From positions 1 to 64,000 of the forward strand of contig DATAFJ010000148.1 of the NCBI GenBank assembly GCA_036257535.1: a stretch of DNA of 64,000 nucleotides, written 5' to 3'. Shown one piece after another: positions 16,087 to 23,474 of this stretch. The notes beneath the pieces are model-generated. The model made no database searches. It saw only the letters and a program-made list of their open reading frames with translations, and had not been told where the DNA came from. The DNA is from DATAEE01 sp036257535 (lineage in GTDB: Bacteria > Acidobacteriota > Vicinamibacteria > Vicinamibacterales > 2-12-FULL-66-21). Every line of letters begins with the position of its first letter. Position 1 is the first letter of the stretch. Both the position numbers and the translations under genes were made by a program.

Positions 16087-18465
16087 TCAGCGGCGGCGGA
16101 TCATTCGCACACCGAACACGGGACCGATCTCGTTGCCTTCGGCAGCCTGGAAGCGGACCGTGACCTTCTCCTTGCCACTCAGGATGTCGTCGGACAGCGG
16201 GTACTCGACGTCGAAGAAGCGCGCGATGCTCGACTGCTCAAGTGTCTGCTCGCCTACCTGGCGGCCCTCCACGAGGATCTCGAAGGTTCGCGCCCGCCGC
16301 TGATCGCTGTGGTATGTCACGACGAGCACCATCGGCCGGCCGGGTTCGACCGGTAGATCGTAGGAGAACCACTCCTTGCCTGTCCGGCCCTGCCTCCGAT
16401 CCACGGCGCGGGCCACGGACGTCTGTTCGCCCTGCGGGTTGAAGGGCTTCTCCGCGTCGGGGTTGCCGGCCTCGACGAACACGACCGTGGCCGCTTCGAG
16501 CCGACGCTGACGCTCCTCTTCCGCGGCCTTGTCGGCGACTCCTTTCTCGTAGTCGGCCGGCGCCAACAGGTCCCAGTACGCCGAGTACGTCCGGCGGTGC
16601 AGGCGATAGAACGGCGCGAGTTCGACGTCGCGTGCGCGTCCTACTCCTTCCGTGCGAAACGTGCCGGGCTTGTCCGGGACGGGCCTGACCCAATCGGTCA
16701 CGGGACGGTCCGAGGTCACGAGTGCGGGAACGTCCGGCTTGACGAGATCCGCGGCGGGCGCGCCGACGGCGGGAATCTCGCGCGTGCGTTCGGGCGCCGG
16801 CCCCAGATCACCGGCCAGCACGAGCGGGCCCCACATGATCGTCGCGAGACGCGCGTTGTCCGGCATCGGCTGCAACCGTAGTGCCTTCGGCAGCCTGACC
16901 TCGACGACGTCTCCGCTTCGCCATATTCGCGTGACGTCGATGTACGACGGCGCAGGCGGAAGATTCTTCACCGCCCCGCCGTTCACGCTCACGGCGAAGC
17001 CATCCTGCGCCCAGGACGGCCGCCGAAGCGTGAGTGTGATCGCCTTCTGCGCACCCTGCGTTATCTTGAGCGACGCGGACTCTCCTTCCGGGAAACTCGA
17101 CTGCATCTCGATCACCATGCCCGCCGATTCCCATTCCGCGCGGGACGGCACGTACAGGTTGACCCACAGACGATCCCCGGCCTCGTAGTAAATCCCCAGC
17201 CCGTGCAACGCGTGGCTCTCCATGCTCGACCCGACACAGCACGTGAAGCTGCGGAACATGTCCTGATACTCGCGGCGCACGCCGCGGCCGACGGGCACCA
17301 TGTAGCAGACGGCGCCGTCGCTCGGATCGAGCGATCCGAGAATGTGATTGAAGAGCGCGCGCTCGTGAAACTCCGCGTAGTCGACGTCGGGCCGCACCGC
17401 GAACAGGCCCCGCGTCAGCTTGAGCATGTTGTAGATGTTGCACGTCTCGGCAGTCCGGCCGTCGACGATCTGGCTGAGCAGGCCCGGTTCGCGGAAGTAT
17501 TCGTCCTTGCCGTGCCCGCCGGTCGCAAAAGTGTGGTGATTGACGACGCGATCCCAGAAGAACTCCGCCGCCACGCGGTCGTCCGCGGATCCCGTGGACA
17601 GGTAGCGCGAGAGCGAGCCGATCAATTTCGGCACCTGCGTGTTGCCATGCAGGCCGTTGAGCGGATCCTCTCGCCGTTTCAGCGGATCGAGCACCGCTCG
17701 ATGCTCGAACTTGTACGACAGTGCGAGCCACCGCTTGTCACCGGTGTCGGCGTAGAGATCCGCCATGACCTCGTTCATGCCGCCGAACTCCGTGCCGAGC
17801 ATCTTCTGCGTCTGCGCGGCGTCCAGCGGCGCCAGCATCGCTTCGGCCCATTTCGCAAAACCGATTTCGACTTCGAGTGCAGTCTTGTTGCCGGTGTAAC
17901 GATAGGCGTCCCGCAGGCCGGCGTAGGTCTTGTGGAGCGTGTACCACGGCGACCACAGGCCGTTCAGGTCAAAATTTGCGGATCGAATGTTCCCCGTCGC
18001 TACCTCCGCAAACGTTTCCTTGACCTTCGCAAGGGCTCCGGCAAAGCCGTCGCCCTGCTTGTCCTGTACCTCTTTCAGTTCCCGGACGATATAGTCGGCC
18101 CGCTCCTTGAAGCGGACGTCGCCGGTTGCCGCCCACATCAGGCTGACGCCGGACAAGTAATGTCCCGCGATGTGACCCGTAAGGTTGCGACCGTCGCCGT
18201 CCCATCCGCCGTACGGTTCGGCTTTGGGCGCGAGGCGGGCGCGCTGACGGTAGTACGCCAGCATGCGATCGGGCTCGAGCTTGAGCAGGTACTCCCCGTT
18301 CAAGTCCTGCGCGCGCTTCAGCGGGCCGTCGGTCAGGCGAACCGCCGACAGCGGCAGCGGGCGCGCAGCGGTCCCGCCAGGATTCACGCCGCGGCCGGGG
18401 CCCGCCTGGAATCCCGACAACGAAACGACGGCGGCCGCGACGAACAGCGAACACAGACGCTTCAT
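16087..18465 (-). CDS. GH146-like beta-L-arabinofuranosidase (DUF1680)
   Basis: A 792-residue secreted protein with a 20-residue signal peptide. It is a second, divergent DUF1680 enzyme: 'AQDLNGEYLLKLEPDRML' near residue 53, 'GHIAGHYLSGVSL', 'ETCNIYNMLKLT' near residue 340 (Glu and Cys zinc ligands), 'CCVGSSMESHA' near residue 408 (Cys pair). These patterns are closer to GH146 than to GH127. C-terminal beta domains resemble sugar-binding accessory modules. It should cleave terminal beta-L-arabinofuranosyl residues. The low similarity to the 12401-14896 enzyme suggests complementary linkages, not simple duplication. Confidence 0.83.
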   Translation of the reverse strand: MKRLCSLFVAAAVVSLSGFQAGPGRGVNPGGTAARPLPLSAVRLTDGPLKRAQDLNGEYLLKLEPDRMLAYYRQRARLAPKAEPYGGWDGDGRNLTGHIAGHYLSGVSLMWAATGDVRFKERADYIVRELKEVQDKQGDGFAGALAKVKETFAEVATGNIRSANFDLNGLWSPWYTLHKTYAGLRDAYRYTGNKTALEVEIGFAKWAEAMLAPLDAAQTQKMLGTEFGGMNEVMADLYADTGDKRWLALSYKFEHRAVLDPLKRREDPLNGLHGNTQVPKLIGSLSRYLSTGSADDRVAAEFFWDRVVNHHTFATGGHGKDEYFREPGLLSQIVDGRTAETCNIYNMLKLTRGLFAVRPDVDYAEFHERALFNHILGSLDPSDGAVCYMVPVGRGVRREYQDMFRSFTCCVGSSMESHALHGLGIYYEAGDRLWVNLYVPSRAEWESAGMVIEMQSSFPEGESASLKITQGAQKAITLTLRRPSWAQDGFAVSVNGGAVKNLPPAPSYIDVTRIWRSGDVVEVRLPKALRLQPMPDNARLATIMWGPLVLAGDLGPAPERTREIPAVGAPAADLVKPDVPALVTSDRPVTDWVRPVPDKPGTFRTEGVGRARDVELAPFYRLHRRTYSAYWDLLAPADYEKGVADKAAEEERQRRLEAATVVFVEAGNPDAEKPFNPQGEQTSVARAVDRRQGRTGKEWFSYDLPVEPGRPMVLVVTYHSDQRRARTFEILVEGRQVGEQTLEQSSIARFFDVEYPLSDDILSGKEKVTVRFQAAEGNEIGPVFGVRMIRRR

Positions 18466-18506
18466 GGCCGACTATCGTATGACAACCTCCACTCTAACGC
18501 GCTGGA

Positions 18507-18520
18507 CAACGCGCGCGTTG
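18507..18520. promoter_or_regulatory. 14-bp palindrome overlapping a -35 element
   Basis: CAACGCGCGCGTTG is a perfect palindrome in the 90-bp gap between divergent genes. Its last three bases form the start of the proposed -35 element of the M1 peptidase gene, so a bound protein would block that promoter. Confidence 0.4.
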
Positions 18521-18546
18521 GGGGCCCGGCTCGAGCGCGCTATACT
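18518..18546 (+). promoter_or_regulatory. Probable sigma-70-type promoter for the M1 peptidase
   Basis: TTGGGG at 18518-18523 and TATACT at 18541-18546 are separated by 17 bp. The expected transcription start, about 7 bases downstream, is 2-3 bases from the GTG at 18556, so the message would be almost leaderless. Confidence 0.5.
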
Positions 18547-18555
18547 CGCGCCTCC

Positions 18556-20163
18556 GTGAAGAAGCTGTCGCTCCTGCTGTGCATGCTGGCGGCGTCAACG
18601 GCCGGCGCCGACACCTATCCGCGCCAGCCCGGCGTCGATGCGATCCACTACGTCTTCCGCGTTGCCGTCACGGATGGTTCGAACGAGATCACCGGCGAGG
18701 CGTCGGTCGATCTGCGCATCGCATCCGACGGCGTACGGGAGATCTTTCTCGACCTGACGTCGGCAGCAAATGACAAGGGCATGACGGTGGCGTCGGTCAC
18801 GAGCGCCGGAAGGTCCGTCGCGTTCACTCACGCACAGAACCGGTTACGACTTCCACTCGCCGACGATCTGCGGACCGGTCAACGCGTCGTCTACACGATC
18901 AGCTACCGCGGCGTGCCAGCCGACGGTCTCCGGCTCAGCCCGAACGTTCACGGCGAGCGGACCGTCTTCAGCGAGAACTGGCCCAATCACGCCCGCGACT
19001 GGCTGCCCATGATCGATCACCCGTACGACAAGGCGACCGGCGAGCTCATCGTCACGGCGCCTGCTCACTATCAGGTGGTGTCGAACGGGCTGCTCGTCGA
19101 AGAAATGGATCTCGGCGACGGCCGCCGGCGCACGCACTGGAAGCAGTCCGTGCCGATCGCGTCGTGGCTCTACGCGGTCGGCATCGCGCGCTTCGCGGTC
19201 CACCATGCCGGCACCGCCGCCGGCGTGCCGCTTCAATCGTGGGTGTTCCCTCAGGACCGCGACAAGGGCTTCGCGCTCTTCGAGGAAACCTCGCGGCAGG
19301 CGATGTCGTTCTTCACGGAGCGGATCGGCCCGTACTCATACGAGAAGCTCGCCAACGTCGAGGCCGCGGGACTTAACGGCGCCACCGAACATGCGACCGC
19401 GATCTTCTACGGCGAGCGCGGGGTCACGAACGGCCGCGGCCCGGTCGTCCATGAGATCGCGCATCAGTGGTGGGGCAACTCCGTCACCGAGCGCGACTGG
19501 GACGACGTCTGGCTGAGCGAGGGATTCGCGACGTACTTCACGATGCTCTTCACCGAGCACGTTCACGGGCGCGACGCCTTCGTCGGCAGCCTGCAGGGCA
19601 GCCGGCAGACGGTGCGCGACGTGGAGCTCAAGCTTCCGGACACGCCGGTGATTCACCGAAATCTCGGCGACATGAGCCGCGTGCTTAACCAGCTCGTCTA
19701 TCAGAAAGCGGGCTGGTTCCTGCACATGCTCCGAGGACTCGTGGGCACGGACGTGTTCTGGAACGGCGTCCGCGAGTATTACCGCCGCTACCGCAACGGC
19801 AGCGCCTCGACCGACGACTTCCGCGGGGTGATGGAAGAGGCGTCGGGCAAGGAGCTGGGCTGGTTCTTCCAGCAGTGGCTGCACCGGAGCGGTATCCCGA
19901 AGATCGACGGCCGCTGGCGTTACGACGCGACGCGGAAGCAAATCGAGGTCGAGTTGACGCAGTGGCACGCGGGGGAGCCGTACCGGCTGCCGATCGAAAT
20001 CGGGATCGGCGCCAAACCGGGCGAGCTTCCGAGAGTCGAGCGGATCGACCTGAGCTCGCAAAAAGCCACGTTCCAGTTTCCCGGAGACGCCGTACCTGCA
20101 TCCGTCACGCTCGATCCCAATACATGGTTGCTGTTCGAGGGTGAACTGACCCGGATCCACTGA
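18556..20163 (+). CDS. Secreted M1-family metallopeptidase (short form)
   Basis: A 535-residue protein with a signal peptide ('LSLLLCMLAASTAGA') followed by an M1 beta domain and gluzincin catalytic domain: H299-E300-x-x-H303 in 'HEIAHQWWG' and E322 in 'WLSEGFATYF'. The exopeptidase motif is 'GLNGATEH', not the usual GAMEN. It stops after the catalytic and helical domains, as in short bacterial M1 enzymes. It likely trims peptides in the periplasm. The GTG at 18556 is chosen because the signal peptide starts there and a promoter lies just upstream; the long open frame before it is antisense to the arabinofuranosidase. Two M24 peptidase genes follow directly. Confidence 0.87.
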   Translation: MKKLSLLLCMLAASTAGADTYPRQPGVDAIHYVFRVAVTDGSNEITGEASVDLRIASDGVREIFLDLTSAANDKGMTVASVTSAGRSVAFTHAQNRLRLPLADDLRTGQRVVYTISYRGVPADGLRLSPNVHGERTVFSENWPNHARDWLPMIDHPYDKATGELIVTAPAHYQVVSNGLLVEEMDLGDGRRRTHWKQSVPIASWLYAVGIARFAVHHAGTAAGVPLQSWVFPQDRDKGFALFEETSRQAMSFFTERIGPYSYEKLANVEAAGLNGATEHATAIFYGERGVTNGRGPVVHEIAHQWWGNSVTERDWDDVWLSEGFATYFTMLFTEHVHGRDAFVGSLQGSRQTVRDVELKLPDTPVIHRNLGDMSRVLNQLVYQKAGWFLHMLRGLVGTDVFWNGVREYYRRYRNGSASTDDFRGVMEEASGKELGWFFQQWLHRSGIPKIDGRWRYDATRKQIEVELTQWHAGEPYRLPIEIGIGAKPGELPRVERIDLSSQKATFQFPGDAVPASVTLDPNTWLLFEGELTRIH

Positions 20164-20165
20164 CT

Positions 20166-21608
20166 ATGCGCGCATTACCACTGGTACTCGCGATCATCCT
20201 TGCGCTTGCGGCGTCTCCGGTACTGGCGCAGCACTATCAGTCCGACTTCCCGGCCGAGGAATTCAAGTCCCGGTGGGCGAAGATCTTCGATCGCATCGGC
20301 GACGCAGTGGCCGTCGCGCAGGGCATGCCGTTGACGGACGGTTACACGTTCCCGCGGCAATACAACACGTTCTACTACCTGTCCGGCATCGAGACGCCGG
20401 GTGCGTATCTCCTGCTCGACGGCCGTTCGCGGACAGTCACGCTCTACCTCCCGCCGCGCGACGAGCGGCTGGAGCGCGCCGAAGGCAAGGTGCTGTCGGC
20501 GGAAGACGCGGATCTCGTGAAGCGGCTGGTTGGCGTCGACGAGGTCCTGCCGCTCGAAGCCATGTCTGGAGGCGGCTGGCCGTTAGGCACAGCCGCCGAT
20601 CCCCGCTCGCGCGGCGCGATCTATGCGGAGTTCAGTCCGGCGGAAGCGGCCGGCCAGAGCCGCGGCGAGCTCGTGGCCTCTGAGACGACGCGCGCGCTCG
20701 ACTACTGGGACGGCGCGAGCTCACGTCAGCGGCGGTTCGTCGAGCTGCTGCGCTCGCGTCATCCGCGCGCGGAGGTGCGGGATCTCAACCCGATCCTCGA
20801 CGAGCTGCGCGCCATCAAGAGTCCGCGTGAGATCGCGCTGATCCGGCGGGCCTCGGAGCTGGCTGGCCTGGGCCTGATGGAGGCCATGCGGAGCACCGAG
20901 CCTGGCGTCACCGAGTACCAGCTCGACGCCGCGGCGCGCTACGTCTTTCTGGCGGGAGGCGCCAGGCTGGAGGCCTATCGATCCATCACGGCGGCCGGCA
21001 CTGAGAACATCAACAACATGCACTATTTCCGCAACACCGCCGCACTCAGGGACGGCGACTTGGTGCTCATGGACTACGCCCCCGATTATCGTTACTACGT
21101 CAGCGATATCGGGCGGGTGTGGCCGGTCAACGGGAAGTACAATGCGTGGCAGCGGGAGCTGCTCCAGTTCGTGCTCGAGTACCACAAGGCGGTGCTGACG
21201 CGAATCCGCCCGGGTGTGACGCCGGCGCAGATCATGGATGAAGCGAAGAAGGCGATGGAACCAGTATTCGGGCGCACGAAGTTCTCCAAGCCGATTTACG
21301 AGCAGGCCGCGCGCCGCCTCGTAGAAACCGGAGGCGGCGTCTTCTCACATACCGTCGGCATGGCCGTGCACGACGTCGGCAGCTATCGGGCCGGTTTGAA
21401 GCCGGGTCACGTATTTTCCGTCGACCCTCAGCTGCGGGTGCCTGAGGAGAACCTCTATCTCCGTTACGAAGACACCGTTGTGGTCACCGAGACCGGAGTC
21501 GAGAATTTCACGGACTTTCTGCCGATGGAGCTTGATGAGCTCGAGCGGATCGTGCAGGAGAAAGGCGTCGTCCAGAAGGTCGCGCCGCTCGCTGAAGGAC
21601 CCAGATGA
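20166..21608 (+). CDS. Secreted M24-family (Xaa-Pro aminopeptidase-like) protein
   Basis: A 480-residue protein with a signal peptide ending near 'SPVLAQ', an aminopeptidase-P-like N-terminal domain and a pita-bread M24 domain: 'MDYAPDYRYYVSDIGR' gives two Asp ligands, 'HTVGMAVHDVG' gives His, and 'YEDTVVVTETG' gives the last Glu. The fourth ligand, usually Glu in 'EPG', is Asp in 'SVDPQL' (about residue 419). Activity on X-Pro peptides is the family role; the Glu-to-Asp change makes that less certain. It starts 2 bp after the M1 gene and overlaps the next M24 gene by 4 bp, so the three form one peptidase operon. Confidence 0.82.
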   Translation: MRALPLVLAIILALAASPVLAQHYQSDFPAEEFKSRWAKIFDRIGDAVAVAQGMPLTDGYTFPRQYNTFYYLSGIETPGAYLLLDGRSRTVTLYLPPRDERLERAEGKVLSAEDADLVKRLVGVDEVLPLEAMSGGGWPLGTAADPRSRGAIYAEFSPAEAAGQSRGELVASETTRALDYWDGASSRQRRFVELLRSRHPRAEVRDLNPILDELRAIKSPREIALIRRASELAGLGLMEAMRSTEPGVTEYQLDAAARYVFLAGGARLEAYRSITAAGTENINNMHYFRNTAALRDGDLVLMDYAPDYRYYVSDIGRVWPVNGKYNAWQRELLQFVLEYHKAVLTRIRPGVTPAQIMDEAKKAMEPVFGRTKFSKPIYEQAARRLVETGGGVFSHTVGMAVHDVGSYRAGLKPGHVFSVDPQLRVPEENLYLRYEDTVVVTETGVENFTDFLPMELDELERIVQEKGVVQKVAPLAEGPR

Positions 21609-23071
21609 ACACTTCTCGCCGCGTCGTCGTTGCAGTCGCCGTTCTGTGCTGTTCGATCGCCGCCGCGTGGGCCGGTCCGCTTCAAGACGATCTCAAGGCG
21701 CGCCGCGCACGAGTGATGGAGCGGCTTGGCCCCGAGAGCCTGCTCATCGTCTGGGGCGAGCCGAACGCCGAAAACCTCTACTACCTGACCGGCACCGAGC
21801 AGGATGACTCGATCCTCGTGCTCATGCCCGGCAACACGGACCAGAAGGAGGTCCTGTTCGTTCGGCCGTTCAACGCGCGCCGCGAACACTGGGACGGGCA
21901 CTCGCTGACGCCGAAAGAGGCGACGGCGCTGACAGCCGTCGACCGCGTGTTCACGCTGGACCAGTTCGAACCCTTCATCGAATCGATCTTCTCGGGACGT
22001 CTGTGGCGGCTCGAGAGTCGAGCCTCCGACGCGGGCGAGGCCGCGCCGGAAATAGAGGCGACCGCATTCGACAAGGCGCTCGAAAGCAACCGGGCACGAC
22101 TCGCACTCATCCTGGGTCGACGGTCGCTTACGGGCCCCGTCGACAAGCCGCTCGAGTTCGCCAATCGTCTGCGCGAGCGGTTCGGTGGTTTCTCACTCCA
22201 GGACGCGACCGAGGTCATTCACGGGCTGCGACAGATCAAAACGACGTACGAGCAGGGGATCATGCGCCGGAGCCTCGAGATCTCGAGCGAGGCGCACCGC
22301 GCCGGCATGCGCGCCGCGGCGCCAGGCCGGTACGAGTACGAAGTCGAGTCGGCGATCGAAGCCGTGTATCTGCAGAACGGCGCAATGAGGCCGGGATACG
22401 AATCGATCGTGGGCAGCGGGCCGAACGCGAACATCCTTCACTACCGTGAATCGAGCCGGAGGATGGAGCCGAACGATCTTCTCCTCGTGGACGCGGCCGG
22501 CAGCTATCAGGGCTATACGGGCGACATCACGCGAACCTATCCCGTCAGCGGCACGTTCACGCGCGAGCAGCGCGAGATTTACGAGCTCGTGCTCGCCGCG
22601 CAGGAAGCGGGCATCAAGGCGGCCATGGCGGGCGCCCGGAGGACGGACATCACCCGCGCGTGCGCCGACGTCATCAAGGCCGGCCTGCTGAAGCTCGGAC
22701 TCATCACCGACGCCTCGGGAGACCAATACCGCGTCTGGTACACCCACGGACCGGTGCACTGGCTCGGACTGAACGTGCACGACGTGGGCACGACGGACGT
22801 GCTGGCCCCCGGGATGCTCTTCGTCATCGAGCCGGGCGTCTACATCCGCGACCAGGCGCTCGACACGCTGCCTGCGACGAAAGAGAACCTGGCGTTCATC
22901 GAGCAGGTGCGACCGGCCGCGAAGAAGTACGCGAATACCGGCGTGAGAATCGAGGACTCGTTCCTTTTGACGGAGGCGGGCCTCGAGCGGTTGTCGTCGA
23001 CGGTGCCGCGTACCGTCGAAGAGATCGAGAGCTTCATGCGGGGCCGTCCGACAACGAGCGCGGGCAGGTAG
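21605..23071 (+). CDS. Secreted M24-family Xaa-Pro aminopeptidase
   Basis: A 488-residue paralogue of the preceding protein, with its own signal peptide ('VAVAVLCCSIAAAWA'). All five M24 metal ligands are visible: 'VDAAGSYQGYTGDITR' (two Asp), 'HDVG' and 'THGPVHW' (His), 'VIEPGVY' (Glu) and 'RIEDSFLLTE' (Glu). It should remove N-terminal residues before proline in the periplasm. The ATG overlaps the preceding stop (ATGA). Transcription of this operon ends before the PadR promoter that starts 6 bp after its stop. Confidence 0.87.
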   Translation: MNTSRRVVVAVAVLCCSIAAAWAGPLQDDLKARRARVMERLGPESLLIVWGEPNAENLYYLTGTEQDDSILVLMPGNTDQKEVLFVRPFNARREHWDGHSLTPKEATALTAVDRVFTLDQFEPFIESIFSGRLWRLESRASDAGEAAPEIEATAFDKALESNRARLALILGRRSLTGPVDKPLEFANRLRERFGGFSLQDATEVIHGLRQIKTTYEQGIMRRSLEISSEAHRAGMRAAAPGRYEYEVESAIEAVYLQNGAMRPGYESIVGSGPNANILHYRESSRRMEPNDLLLVDAAGSYQGYTGDITRTYPVSGTFTREQREIYELVLAAQEAGIKAAMAGARRTDITRACADVIKAGLLKLGLITDASGDQYRVWYTHGPVHWLGLNVHDVGTTDVLAPGMLFVIEPGVYIRDQALDTLPATKENLAFIEQVRPAAKKYANTGVRIEDSFLLTEAGLERLSSTVPRTVEEIESFMRGRPTTSAGR

Positions 23072-23076
23072 ACCCA

Positions 23077-23104
23077 TTGACACTATATCCATAGTGGATA
23101 TACT
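23077..23104 (+). promoter_or_regulatory. PadR promoter with embedded palindromic operator
   Basis: A consensus -35 TTGACA (23077-23082) and -10 TATACT (23099-23104) are 16 bp apart. Between and over them lies a perfect 8-3-8 inverted repeat, TATATCCA-TAG-TGGATATA (23084-23102), the kind of site PadR dimers bind. The expected transcription start, 23111-23112, coincides with the ATG of padR, so the mRNA is probably leaderless and autorepressed. Confidence 0.75.
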
Positions 23105-23111
23105 CGCTCTG

Positions 23112-23474
23112 ATGGCATTCTCACAGAGCGAGATCGCCGAACTCCTGCCTCTACCGCCCGCAACCTTTCACATACTCATCGCACTGGCCGACGAAGACCG
23201 TCATGGCTACGCGATCATCCAGGACGTCGCGGCACGCACCAACGGCGCGACCCAGCTCAGCGCCGGCACGCTGTATCGGTCGATCCAGCGTATGCAGGAG
23301 CAGGGATTGATCGTCGAGACGCGCGAACGGCCGGCGCCCGACGACGACGACGAGCGGCGCCGCTACTATCGCATCACGCCGTTTGGTTCGGCCGTCGCGC
23401 GCGCGGAAGCGCGCAGGCTCGCCGAGATGGTCCGGCTCGCCCGCGCCAGCGGCATCATCCCGGAGCGTGCGTGA
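23112..23474 (+). CDS. PadR-family transcriptional repressor
   Basis: A 120-residue winged-helix protein: 'FHILIALADEDRHGYAIIQDV', 'LSAGTLYRSIQRMQEQGLI' and 'YYRITPFG' are the standard PadR recognition region and wing, followed by a short C-terminal dimerisation helix. It probably controls itself and the permease gene that overlaps its 3' end, a pairing common for acidobacterial orphan permeases. A GTG at 23094 is in frame, but it lies inside the operator, so the ATG at 23112 is preferred. No Shine-Dalgarno sequence is present before it, consistent with leaderless translation. Confidence 0.88.
   Translation: MAFSQSEIAELLPLPPATFHILIALADEDRHGYAIIQDVAARTNGATQLSAGTLYRSIQRMQEQGLIVETRERPAPDDDDERRRYYRITPFGSAVARAEARRLAEMVRLARASGIIPERA

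Noticed and set aside
17203..18555. Long N-terminal extension of the M1 peptidase
   Set aside because: This part is antisense to the GH146-like gene; the signal peptide and promoter place the start at 18556.
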